12,498 nucleotides of DNA from Lachnospiraceae bacterium (GTDB lineage Bacteria; Bacillota_A; Clostridia; Lachnospirales; Lachnospiraceae). The notes under the pieces were generated by a model. That model saw nothing but the letters and a program-made list of their open reading frames with translations, was not told where the DNA came from and did no database searches. The translations under genes and the position numbers were made by a program. This document shows positions 5,441 through 12,498 of this stretch, piece by piece. The stretch is from assembly GCA_017613595.1 (NCBI GenBank), contig JAGADM010000147.1, forward strand, positions 1 to 12,498, in the 5' to 3' direction. How positions within the stretch are numbered: position 1 is the stretch's first letter; every line of letters begins with the position of its first letter.

Positions 5441-8389
5441 ATGAGAGACATGGGAACTCTGCAGCACGAAGCGTATGAGAGACTGTACGGCGAGAGACTT
5501 ACGGAATTCTACAGCGACGTGCTGATTCTTAAACATAAGAAAAGCGGAGCAAGAATCTGCCTTGCCGCAAGCGACGACGAGAACAAGACATTTGCCATCG
5601 CATTCCGGACCCCGCCGAAGGACAGTACCGGTGTGGCGCATATTATTGAGCATTCGGTTCTGTGCGGATCGCAGAAGTATCCGCTCAAGGATCCTTTTGT
5701 GGAACTTTCAAAAGGTTCGCTGCATACATATCTGAACGCGCTGACGTTCCCCGATAAGACGGTTTATCCGGTAGCGAGTTGTAACGATAAGGATTTTCGC
5801 AACCTTGTGGATGTTTACATGGATGCGGTGCTTCACCCGAATATTTATCAAAATGAGTTGACGTTCCGGCAGGAAGGCTGGCGTTACCATCTTGAGAAAG
5901 AGGACGATCCGATCACGCTGAACGGCGTTGTGTACAGTGAGATGAAGGGCGCCTTTTCGGATCCGGACGATGTGTTCTTCACGAATCACGATTGCGGGTT
6001 GCTTCCGGACACACCTTACGGATTTGTTTCGGGAGGAGATCCGGATTGCATTCCGGATCTTTCCTATGAAGCGTTTTTAGACTTCCACAGGAAGTATTAT
6101 CATCCGAGCAACAGTTTTATCTATCTGTACGGAAATGCAGATATGTACGACTATCTCGACTATCTCGATAAGGAGTACCTGAGCGCCTACGATTATCTGG
6201 CGGTGGATTCGGAAATCCCTGACCAGAAGCCCCTAGGTATCTTCGAAAAGAAGGCGGAGTATGCGCTTGGAGAGGACGAAGAGGAAGCGGAAAATGATTA
6301 CATCGGTCTCGGCATAGTCGCCGATGCGGTTGATCCGGTCAGGACCATGGGAACCAGAGCGGTTTTGTATGCGCTGCTTAATATGATCGGAGCTCCTGTA
6401 AAGCAGGCGCTGATTGATTCCGGAATCGCCAAGGACGTATACGTTTCTTTAGATTTGTTGAAGCAGGAAACGATCTGCATCTGCGCGAAAGGAGCGGACG
6501 TCAGCAGGAAGAATGAATTCTATGAGATTCTGTTCCGTGAGATGGAGAGGATTGCTTCGGAAGGAATCAGCCGCACAGCACTAATGGGCTTCCTCAAAGA
6601 TAAGGAATTCACCATGCGGGAAAGTGCCGTGGAAGGGGAACGACGAGGACTGAGTCTTGGTATGTTCATCATGGACGGCTGGCTCCATGACGAGAGTGCG
6701 GCGTTCCGTTACTGCCCGAAGCTTACCATGTTTAAGAAACTCCGGGCGTTTCTCGATACGGACTTTTATGAGCAGATCATCCGCGAGAAGTTATTAAGTC
6801 ATAAGCATGAGCTGCGCATTACCGTTACGGGACGGAAAGGCCTTGCCGAGGAGCAGGAGAGAAAGCTTGCGGAGAAACTTCAGGCATATAAGGAATCGCT
6901 CTCAAAGGAGGAGATTGCAAAGCTGATCGCCGACACGGAAAAACTCCGCGTATATCAGGAAACACCCGATACGCCGGAGACACTTGCTAAGATTCCGCTG
7001 CTGCAGATTTCCGATATCCGTAAGGACGCAAAATCTTATCCGGTTACCGAAAGTGAAGTGAACGGCGTGCCGGTTCTTCACTATAACACCGATACCAACG
7101 GTATCGTCTACATGAGCCTTATTATTGATACGACCGACCTTCCCGCGGAGGAATTGCCGTATCTCGGACTATACAGTTCTGCGCTTCTTCGGATGGATAC
7201 GAAAAGGCATGACTATGCGACGCTGAATGAGGAAATCCCGCTTCACGTCGGAGACCTCTGCTCATCCATAGATACTTACAGTGACGGGAACGACTACCGC
7301 AAATTCATGGGCTACGAAGCCCATCACGTCAAGATGCTTTATGAAGAAATCCCGGCGGCGCTCGGATACCTCGAGGAGATGATCCGTGAGACGGATTTCT
7401 CGGACAAGAAGAGACTTCGTGAAGTGATTCAGGAGGATGTGAGCGGCATGCGTTCCGGGATGATTTCCAGCGGTAATAAGCTCGCGAAAAGCTGCTGTCT
7501 GGCGTCGTTCCAGCCGCAGGAGTATTACGCGCAGCAGACAAACGGACTAGGCCAGTATGAATTCTTATATGATGTTTTGAACCACTTCGAGGAAAAGGCG
7601 GACGAAGTGATCCGTCATATGAACGGCGTGATGGCATACCTCCTTGATAAGAAGCGTATGACGGTCACGGTAACGGTCGATGACGAAGGCTTCGCGAAAC
7701 TCGGCGAGTATCTGCCGGGATTCCTTGACAACCTCGCGCCGGATAAGGAGGCATGGGCTCCTGAACCCGCGAATGTGCTTCCGTGGGACGGCGGATATCC
7801 GGTCAGCGGAAAGAACGAAGCCATTTCCTTCAGCGGCCGGGTAAACTATGTGGCGCAGGCCGGAAACTATAAGGCGCACGGATTTGAGCAGAGCGGCGTT
7901 CTGCCTGTACTGGCCCGGATCATCAGCCGGGAATATCTTCATCAGAATATCCGTGTGAAAGGCGGTGCGTACGGTGCCTCGGGCGCGTTCACGAGTTTCA
8001 ACGGAATCTTCCAGGTGAACACCTATCGCGACCCGAACCTCGGACGCTCTTACGAAGTGTTCAAGGGGATTCCGGAATTTGTCCGAAACCTCAATCTCAG
8101 CGAACGGGAGCTGACAAAGTTCGTGATCGGAACGGTCAGCGTATTGGACCGGCCGCATTCGGCAAAGGAAGCCGGGGCAGCTGCGTTTAACCATTATTTC
8201 CTCGGGATCACGCCGGAATACCTGCAGAAGAAGTGGGATGAGATGCTCGGCGTTACGGTTGAGAAGTTGCGCGAGCAGGCGGATCTTGTCGAGGCGGCGC
8301 TCAGTGACGGGCATATCGCGTGCCTCGGGTCCGAAAGCAGTATAAAGAAAGAAACCGCTTTATTTGACTCCGTTAAGAGCCTGCGGTAA
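5441..8389 (+). CDS. M16C (PreP-type) zinc metallopeptidase
   Basis: This 982-residue protein belongs to the insulinase superfamily, subfamily M16C, whose best known members are the organellar presequence protease PreP/Cym1. These enclose and degrade short unfolded peptides inside a two-half chamber. The inverted zinc motif HxxEH is H67-I-I-E70-H71, and the third zinc ligand is E167 in YSEMKGAF, 100 residues on, the spacing known from PreP. A charged helical hinge lies near 470-530. The C-terminal half keeps the R838...Y844 pair in RVKGGAYG that in PreP contacts substrate. The length equals the full family, so both halves are present in one chain. No signal peptide is visible, so it should act in the cytoplasm, perhaps clearing peptides. 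It is first in the operon, 12 bases before era. Adjacent in-frame TTG 5438 and ATG 5441 are both possible starts. The family is clear; the physiological substrate is unknown. Confidence 0.93.
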   Translation: MRDMGTLQHEAYERLYGERLTEFYSDVLILKHKKSGARICLAASDDENKTFAIAFRTPPKDSTGVAHIIEHSVLCGSQKYPLKDPFVELSKGSLHTYLNALTFPDKTVYPVASCNDKDFRNLVDVYMDAVLHPNIYQNELTFRQEGWRYHLEKEDDPITLNGVVYSEMKGAFSDPDDVFFTNHDCGLLPDTPYGFVSGGDPDCIPDLSYEAFLDFHRKYYHPSNSFIYLYGNADMYDYLDYLDKEYLSAYDYLAVDSEIPDQKPLGIFEKKAEYALGEDEEEAENDYIGLGIVADAVDPVRTMGTRAVLYALLNMIGAPVKQALIDSGIAKDVYVSLDLLKQETICICAKGADVSRKNEFYEILFREMERIASEGISRTALMGFLKDKEFTMRESAVEGERRGLSLGMFIMDGWLHDESAAFRYCPKLTMFKKLRAFLDTDFYEQIIREKLLSHKHELRITVTGRKGLAEEQERKLAEKLQAYKESLSKEEIAKLIADTEKLRVYQETPDTPETLAKIPLLQISDIRKDAKSYPVTESEVNGVPVLHYNTDTNGIVYMSLIIDTTDLPAEELPYLGLYSSALLRMDTKRHDYATLNEEIPLHVGDLCSSIDTYSDGNDYRKFMGYEAHHVKMLYEEIPAALGYLEEMIRETDFSDKKRLREVIQEDVSGMRSGMISSGNKLAKSCCLASFQPQEYYAQQTNGLGQYEFLYDVLNHFEEKADEVIRHMNGVMAYLLDKKRMTVTVTVDDEGFAKLGEYLPGFLDNLAPDKEAWAPEPANVLPWDGGYPVSGKNEAISFSGRVNYVAQAGNYKAHGFEQSGVLPVLARIISREYLHQNIRVKGGAYGASGAFTSFNGIFQVNTYRDPNLGRSYEVFKGIPEFVRNLNLSERELTKFVIGTVSVLDRPHSAKEAGAAAFNHYFLGITPEYLQKKWDEMLGVTVEKLREQADLVEAALSDGHIACLGSESSIKKETALFDSVKSLR

Positions 8390-8401
8390 AGGAGATACAG
8401 T

Positions 8402-9316
8402 ATGGAGAAAAAGGACTTCAAGTCCGGATTTGTCGCACTGGTCGGAAGACCGAACGTCGGCAAATCGACATTGATGAACCGCTTGATCGGACAGAAGATC
8501 GCAATCACGTCTTCGAAGCCGCAGACGACGAGAAACCGTATCCAGACGGTGTATACCGACGAGCGCGGACAGGTGATATTCTTGGATACGCCCGGCATTC
8601 ATAAGTCGAAGAACAAGCTCGGCAAGTTCATGGTGGAAACGGCCGAGAGCACATTTTCCGACGCGGATGTGATCCTGTGGCTTGTCGAACCGACCAACTA
8701 TATCGGTGCCGGCGAGCAGTATATCATCGAGAAACTGAAAGCGTGCGGAACGCCGGTCATCCTTGTCATCAACAAGATCGACACGGTGAAGAAGGAGGAA
8801 ATCCTCGAGTTCATCGCGACCTATTCGAAGCAGATGGATTTCGCCGAGGTGATCCCGGTTTCGGCACTCCGCGGCGAGAACACTTCGCACCTGATGGACG
8901 TCTTGTTCTCGTACCTGGAGGAAGGCCCGATGTACTTTGACGAAGACACCGTGACCGACCAGCCGGAACGGCAGATCGCGGCCGAGATGATCCGCGAGAA
9001 GGCGCTTCGGAATCTTTCCGATGAAGTGCCGCACGGTATCGCCGTAACGATCGAGAAGATGCATGAACGGCCCGGCGGACGCCTTATCGATATCGAGGCG
9101 ACCATCATATGCGAACGCGATTCCCACAAGGGAATCATCATCGGCAAGCAGGGTGCGATGCTCAAAAAGATCGGCCAGGACGCACGTAAGGAGATTGAGA
9201 TGATGGTCGGCTGCAAGGTAAATCTGCAGCTGTGGGTTAAGGTTAAGAAGGACTGGCGCGACAGCGACGTGATGCTTAAAAACTACGGTTATGTGAATCA
9301 CGACGAGGACGAATAG
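8402..9316 (+). CDS. era: GTPase Era
   Basis: Era is an essential GTPase that binds 16S rRNA near its 3' end and assists small-subunit maturation. The 304-residue protein shows the P-loop GRPNVGKS (15-22), switch I with the TT pair at 42-43, DTPG (62-65), NKID (124-127) and a SAL motif for the guanine base. The C-terminal KH RNA-binding domain contains the loop GKQG (248-251). A GGAG site precedes ATG 8402 by about 7 bases. It follows the peptidase gene by 12 bases and precedes recO by 75, matching the era-recO order common in Firmicutes. Nothing unusual is seen. Confidence 0.98.
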   Translation: MEKKDFKSGFVALVGRPNVGKSTLMNRLIGQKIAITSSKPQTTRNRIQTVYTDERGQVIFLDTPGIHKSKNKLGKFMVETAESTFSDADVILWLVEPTNYIGAGEQYIIEKLKACGTPVILVINKIDTVKKEEILEFIATYSKQMDFAEVIPVSALRGENTSHLMDVLFSYLEEGPMYFDEDTVTDQPERQIAAEMIREKALRNLSDEVPHGIAVTIEKMHERPGGRLIDIEATIICERDSHKGIIIGKQGAMLKKIGQDARKEIEMMVGCKVNLQLWVKVKKDWRDSDVMLKNYGYVNHDEDE

Positions 9317-9374
9317 GATAAAGGATTATCAAATCGGCAGCCCGTTATCGGTGGGAGGCGCAGAAGGTCATGGG

Positions 9375-9382
9375 AAAGGAGG
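9375..9382 (+). promoter_or_regulatory. Ribosome binding site supporting a GTG start for recO
   Basis: AAAGGAGG lies 9 bases before GTG 9392. The nearby ATG 9370 is in another frame and opens only 26 codons, so GTG is taken as the recO start. Confidence 0.8.
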
Positions 9383-9391
9383 ACCCGGCGG

Positions 9392-10186
9392 GTGGACCAG
9401 ATTATCTTAACGGGAATGGTTTTGGAAACCTCGCCGTCAGGGGACTATGACCGGAGGCTGGTGATCCTTTCGAAGGAGCGCGGGAAGATCGTCGCATTTG
9501 CCCGCGGAGCGAGAAGGCAGGGGAGCACGCTGCTTGCCTGCACGCAGCCGTTCACATTTGCCCGCTTCCGCATGGTGGAAGGGCGTTCGGCGTACAATGT
9601 GACCGGGCTCGAGGGCGTGAAGTTCTTCCCGGAGCTGACGCAGGACGTGGAACTCACATGCTACGGCAGTTATATGTTAGAATTCGCGGAATACATGACG
9701 ATGGAGGGCAATGACGAGTCGGAAGTTCTGAAGCTTTTATATCAGTCGCTTCGCGCACTGACGAACCAAAGCATCGGACCGAAGCTCGCGAAGGTCGTAT
9801 TTGAACTGAAAATGCTCTATCTGAACGGCGAGGGGCCGGAGACGGAGCAGTGCGTGCGGTGCCGGAGTACGATGCCGGAATATGTGTTCAGTGTGCGGTC
9901 CGGCGGAAGAGTCTGCAGGAAATGCGCTGGCAGCGATTATTCCGCGGAGGAAAGACGGGATAAGGAGATGCGGCTCGGCATTGCGGACAATGATTTTATG
10001 AATCTGAGTGAGTCGGCCTGGTATGCGGTCCGTTTTATCGCGGCGACGCCGCCCGAGAAACTGTACCGGTTCACTCTGAGCGAGGAGGTTTTTTCGGAAC
10101 TGTCGAATGCGGTCGGTGCGTTTCTTCGGGAAAGAGTGCACCATACGTTTCGAAGTCTCGCGTTTTTGGAGACGCTTAAAATATAA
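9392..10186 (+). CDS. recO: DNA repair protein RecO
   Basis: RecO works with RecR to load RecA on single-stranded DNA covered by SSB during recombinational repair. The 264-residue product has the N-terminal OB-fold pattern, with the family signature SKERGKIVAFARGARR at about 28-43, and a C-terminal helical part carrying a zinc-finger pair: C154-V-R-C157 and C175-R-K-C178. Length is normal for the family. It starts at GTG 9392. It lies 75 bases after era and is rich in GC, one hand-counted line inside it reaching 37 of 60 bases. In many Firmicutes the next gene is glycyl-tRNA synthetase; here two extra genes come between. Confidence 0.95.
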   Translation: MDQIILTGMVLETSPSGDYDRRLVILSKERGKIVAFARGARRQGSTLLACTQPFTFARFRMVEGRSAYNVTGLEGVKFFPELTQDVELTCYGSYMLEFAEYMTMEGNDESEVLKLLYQSLRALTNQSIGPKLAKVVFELKMLYLNGEGPETEQCVRCRSTMPEYVFSVRSGGRVCRKCAGSDYSAEERRDKEMRLGIADNDFMNLSESAWYAVRFIAATPPEKLYRFTLSEEVFSELSNAVGAFLRERVHHTFRSLAFLETLKI

Positions 10187-10225
10187 AAATGGACGGTCGG
10201 AAAGACACGTCCGAGGGAGGGGAAT

Positions 10226-10957
10226 ATGGTAGTAGAGAAGGAGTTTTACAAAAGACTGAAGCTGTTCTGGTGGGTGTTTCTCGGGATGTATGTTTACAAT
10301 GTTCTCGAGAGCTTTCTTGTTAAGATTGCCTATAAGGTACTGAATGATTATCAGGACAGAGGAATTGAACCGAGTGAATCCAAGGTCAGATTTGTCGCAT
10401 TTCTGGCTGAGAATAACAGAATCCTCGCATACATAGGATTGGCCGTTTATCTCATTTATTTTGTTACGATGCTGCGGCTTCGGAAGTATTCGGATGGATT
10501 GCTGATCACTGCTTCCCTCGGTATCTTCGTGACGGTGCTGAATTTTATTCACACATTTTTCTTTTGGAATACGAATGCAAATGACCCTAAGGTCCTGATT
10601 CTTACGTATGCGGCCATTCTGGGCTCACTGGCATTGTCCGTCCTTTTTGCTGTCAGCATGTTGAAACTGGTAAAGCCTCATTCCGAGGATATCACGATGT
10701 TATGGAAGATATATCTGTGGGTTGTGATTGCCGATTACGTGCTCCGGATCATTCATGCTGTTCTGATATCTGTTGCGGCCCCCCGCGGGGAGGGTATGGA
10801 AAAGGTTCTGACTGCCGTTAACGAGATTCAGACGATTTACGGATATATTATCGTTCCGTTTGAGATTCTGTGTATGGCATTAACGGTATTGATGTTCAAA
10901 AAGAAAATGCAGGATGAAAACAATAAAGAGACAGGAGATTTAACATGGCAGAATTAA
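10226..10957 (+). CDS. Unrecognised membrane protein with about six spans
   Basis: I do not recognise this 243-residue protein. Hydrophobic stretches at roughly 11-30, 71-90, 93-113, 126-150, 162-185 and 210-230 suggest six membrane helices with short loops and a charged N-terminus. A Lys/Glu-rich C-terminal tail follows the last span. No transporter or enzyme motif is visible. ATG 10226 follows a purine-rich ribosome site (GAGGGAGGGG). Its last 13 bases overlap the start of the GH43 gene, so the two are probably translationally coupled and may act together, for instance in uptake or sensing of a sugar; this is inference only. Hand counts of three 60-base lines give 23, 26 and 26 G+C, far below the flanking genes, which suggests separate origin. 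Confidence 0.8.
   Translation: MVVEKEFYKRLKLFWWVFLGMYVYNVLESFLVKIAYKVLNDYQDRGIEPSESKVRFVAFLAENNRILAYIGLAVYLIYFVTMLRLRKYSDGLLITASLGIFVTVLNFIHTFFFWNTNANDPKVLILTYAAILGSLALSVLFAVSMLKLVKPHSEDITMLWKIYLWVVIADYVLRIIHAVLISVAAPRGEGMEKVLTAVNEIQTIYGYIIVPFEILCMALTVLMFKKKMQDENNKETGDLTWQN
10933..10937 (+). promoter_or_regulatory. Ribosome binding site of the GH43 gene inside the membrane gene
   Basis: AGGAG lies 7 bases before ATG 10945 and within the coding end of the membrane protein gene, whose stop is at 10955-10957. Ribosomes finishing the first gene would pass directly over the start of the second. Confidence 0.8.
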
Positions 10958-11868
10958 AAAGCAAAAATCCTATTATCACTTCGATTTACACGGCGGATCC
11001 GGCACCGATGGTGTACGGAGACACGTTGTATCTCTACACGACGCATGACGAGGATCAGCTGATCAACAATTTCTATACAATGTTCGACTGGAGATGCTAC
11101 TCCACGAAGGACATGGTGAACTGGACGGACCACGGTAAGATTTTCAGCCTCGATGACATCGAGTGGGCGGACGACCGCGCGTGGGCGCCCCAGTGCATCG
11201 CGCGAAATGGGAAGTTCTACCTCTATTGTCCCGTGCATAAGATTAACGGCGGCATGGCGATTGCGGTAGGCGTTTCGGACAGCCCGACCGGACCCTTTAA
11301 GGATCTCGGCTATCCGCTTGTGGACGAAGGCGACTGGAACGATATCGACCCGACCGTATTCATCGATGATGACGGACAGGCATACCTGTATTTCGGTAAT
11401 CCGGAGCTTCGCTATGTGCTTCTCAATGAGGACATGATCTCCATTGACGAGACCGTCGGCGTGCAGAAGATTCCGATGACCGTGGAGTCCTTCGGTAAGG
11501 GCAGTCACATGACCGGAACGACATACGGCGAGGGACCGTGGTTTTATAAGAGAAACGGACTGTATTACATGGTATTTGCCGGCTTTGCGGAAGGCGAGAA
11601 GCGCAATGAGCATTTCGGCTATGCGACCTCGAAGAACCCGACAGGACCGTGGGAGTACCGCGGCGTCCTGATGGAAGAGGGACCATGCTTCACGAACCAT
11701 CCCGGCCTTTGCGATTACAAGGGGCATTCTTATCTGTTCTACCATACCGATGAGCTGCCGGGCGGAAGCCTGTTCCACCGCTCCGTCTGCGTTGCCGAGT
11801 TCACCTACAACGAGGACGGCACGATCGACACGATAGCCAAATGCGACGGTGTGGAAGGGATTGAATAA
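10945..11868 (+). CDS. Cytoplasmic GH43-family glycoside hydrolase
   Basis: Family GH43 enzymes remove arabinose, xylose or sometimes galactose units from plant polysaccharides and their oligomers, by inversion, on a five-bladed beta-propeller. The catalytic trio fits: D18 in ADPAPM (base), D135 in DIDPTVF (pKa-tuning Asp) and E196 in GEGPWFYKRNG (acid). Family phrases such as CYSTKDMVNWTDHG and RAWAPQ are present. The 307 residues cover the propeller alone with no extra C-terminal module, and no signal peptide is visible, so it should act in the cytoplasm on imported oligosaccharides. Exact specificity (xylosidase versus arabinofuranosidase) cannot be told from sequence alone. It overlaps the preceding membrane gene by 13 bases and is followed by a terminator, making it the last gene of the operon. 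No sugar transporter or regulator is seen beside it. Confidence 0.9.
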   Translation: MAELKSKNPIITSIYTADPAPMVYGDTLYLYTTHDEDQLINNFYTMFDWRCYSTKDMVNWTDHGKIFSLDDIEWADDRAWAPQCIARNGKFYLYCPVHKINGGMAIAVGVSDSPTGPFKDLGYPLVDEGDWNDIDPTVFIDDDGQAYLYFGNPELRYVLLNEDMISIDETVGVQKIPMTVESFGKGSHMTGTTYGEGPWFYKRNGLYYMVFAGFAEGEKRNEHFGYATSKNPTGPWEYRGVLMEEGPCFTNHPGLCDYKGHSYLFYHTDELPGGSLFHRSVCVAEFTYNEDGTIDTIAKCDGVEGIE

Positions 11869-11884
11869 TAGAAATATACGAATG

Positions 11885-11918
11885 CAGCCTGTCTGGGAAC
11901 CCGGACAGGCTGTTTTTT
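11885..11918 (+). terminator. Rho-independent terminator closing the operon
   Basis: A stem with nine perfect pairs (arms starting CAGCCTGTC at 11885 and ending GACAGGCTG at 11912), extended by a wobble and two G-C pairs, is followed by six T residues at 11913-11918. It lies 16 bases after the GH43 stop. Confidence 0.92.
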
Positions 11919-11929
11919 GGAAAAAGCAT

Positions 11930-11958
11930 TTGACATTGCCGTTCTTCAAGGCTAATAT
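11930..11958 (+). promoter_or_regulatory. Promoter of the glycyl-tRNA synthetase gene
   Basis: A perfect -35 box TTGACA at 11930-11935 is followed, after 17 bases, by TAATAT at 11953-11958 (four of six -10 matches). It begins 11 bases after the upstream terminator. Transcription would start around 11965, leaving about 30 bases of leader. Confidence 0.65.
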
Positions 11959-11994
11959 ATTGAAGTAATTACAGTAAAAGTGAGGTACAACACT

Positions 11995-12498
11995 ATGGAA
12001 AAGACTATGGACAAGATTGTTGCACTCGCGAAAGCGAGAGGCTTTGTATATCCGGGCTCCGAAATCTACGGCGGCCTGGCGAATACCTGGGATTACGGTA
12101 ACCTCGGAGTAGAGTTGAAGAACAACGTTAAGAAGGCCTGGTGGAAGAAGTTCATCCAGGAGAATCCCTATAACGTCGGCGTTGACTGCGCGATTCTGAT
12201 GAACCCGCAGACATGGGTTGCTTCCGGCCATCTCGGCGGTTTCAGCGATCCTTTGATGGATTGTAAGGAGTGCCACGAGCGTTTCCGTGCTGACAAGCTG
12301 ATCGAGGATTTCGCGGCGGAGAAAGGCATCACGCTTCCGAAGCCGATCGACGCATTTTCCCAGGAAGAGATGAAGGCATTCATCGAGGACAACAACGTTC
12401 CGTGCCCGACCTGCGGCAAGCATAACTTCACCGATATCCGTCAGTTCAACCTGATGTTCAAGACGTTCCAGGGCGTTACCGAGGATGCGAAGAACACC
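11995..12498 (+). CDS. glyQS: Glycyl-tRNA synthetase, dimeric type (N-terminal part)
   Basis: The product charges tRNA-Gly with glycine. This is the single-polypeptide class II type, not the alpha/beta tetramer. The first 168 codons are present and the window ends without a stop; family members run to roughly 460 residues, so about a third is seen. Recognisable features are the N-terminal [14 protein letters not shown] segment, the motif-1 region with [12 protein letters not shown], and two CxxC pairs, C90/C93 and C137/C140, that form the zinc site known in bacterial members. ATG 11995 follows a GAGGT site by about 8 bases; a second in-frame ATG at 12007 is less likely. The gene has its own promoter. 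The frame stays open to the last base, so there is no sign of damage. Confidence 0.95.
   Translation, partial: MEKTMDKIVALAKARGFVYPGSEIYGGLANTWDYGNLGVELKNNVKKAWWKKFIQENPYNVGVDCAILMNPQTWVASGHLGGFSDPLMDCKECHERFRADKLIEDFAAEKGITLPKPIDAFSQEEMKAFIEDNNVPCPTCGKHNFTDIRQFNLMFKTFQGVTEDAKNT

Noticed and set aside
8360..9301. Reverse-strand open frame of 313 codons opposite era
   Set aside because: It mirrors a certain era gene almost exactly and its translation resembles no family.
9370..9450. Small 26-codon frame before recO, considered as a YqzL-like small gene
   Set aside because: The known era-recO spacer protein YqzL has a different sequence pattern, and this frame starts on the recO ribosome site and runs into recO.
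10954..12423. Reverse-strand open frame of 489 codons
   Set aside because: It lies opposite the GH43 gene, crosses a clear terminator and promoter, and runs into glycyl-tRNA synthetase. Its translation shows no family features; it is a by-product of GC-rich codon use on the other strand.

Overview
The window looks like the chromosome of a low-to-mid-GC Firmicute of class Clostridia, probably a gut or rumen Lachnospiraceae-type bacterium. The reasons are the dockerin/cohesin and cadherin-like modules, near-consensus sigma-A promoters and Rho-independent terminators, strong AGGAGG ribosome sites, and the core order era-recO-glycyl-tRNA synthetase. All real genes read on the + strand. The species assignment is inference; no rRNA or marker search was possible.

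Left part (1-3687): dapF (lysine/peptidoglycan precursor synthesis) is followed 41 bases later by a large secreted cell-wall hydrolase: signal peptide, two SH3-like domains, a glucosaminidase domain, a cadherin-like domain, a seven-residue tandem repeat linker, a pre-dockerin module and a type I dockerin. A strong terminator closes this unit.

Middle (3688-5334): a single gene encodes a surface protein with a signal peptide, a cohesin-like domain, a cadherin-like domain, Pro-Thr linkers, an unrecognised extracellular domain, one C-terminal membrane span and an acidic cytoplasmic tail. Its own terminator follows. A dockerin-bearing autolysin next to a membrane-anchored cohesin-like protein suggests a small non-cellulosomal scaffold that would hold a peptidoglycan hydrolase at the cell surface. 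This is the most interesting point of the window.

Right part (5335-11918): a near-consensus promoter starts what looks like a five-gene operon: an M16C (PreP-type) zinc peptidase, era, recO, an orphan six-span membrane protein, and a cytoplasmic GH43 glycosidase whose start overlaps the end of the membrane protein gene. It ends at a clear terminator. The last two genes interrupt the usual recO-glycyl-tRNA synthetase neighbourhood, and the membrane gene is markedly poorer in GC than its neighbours.

Right edge (11919-12498): a compact promoter and the first 168 codons of glycyl-tRNA synthetase, cut by the window end. No stretch longer than 300 bases lacks a gene.
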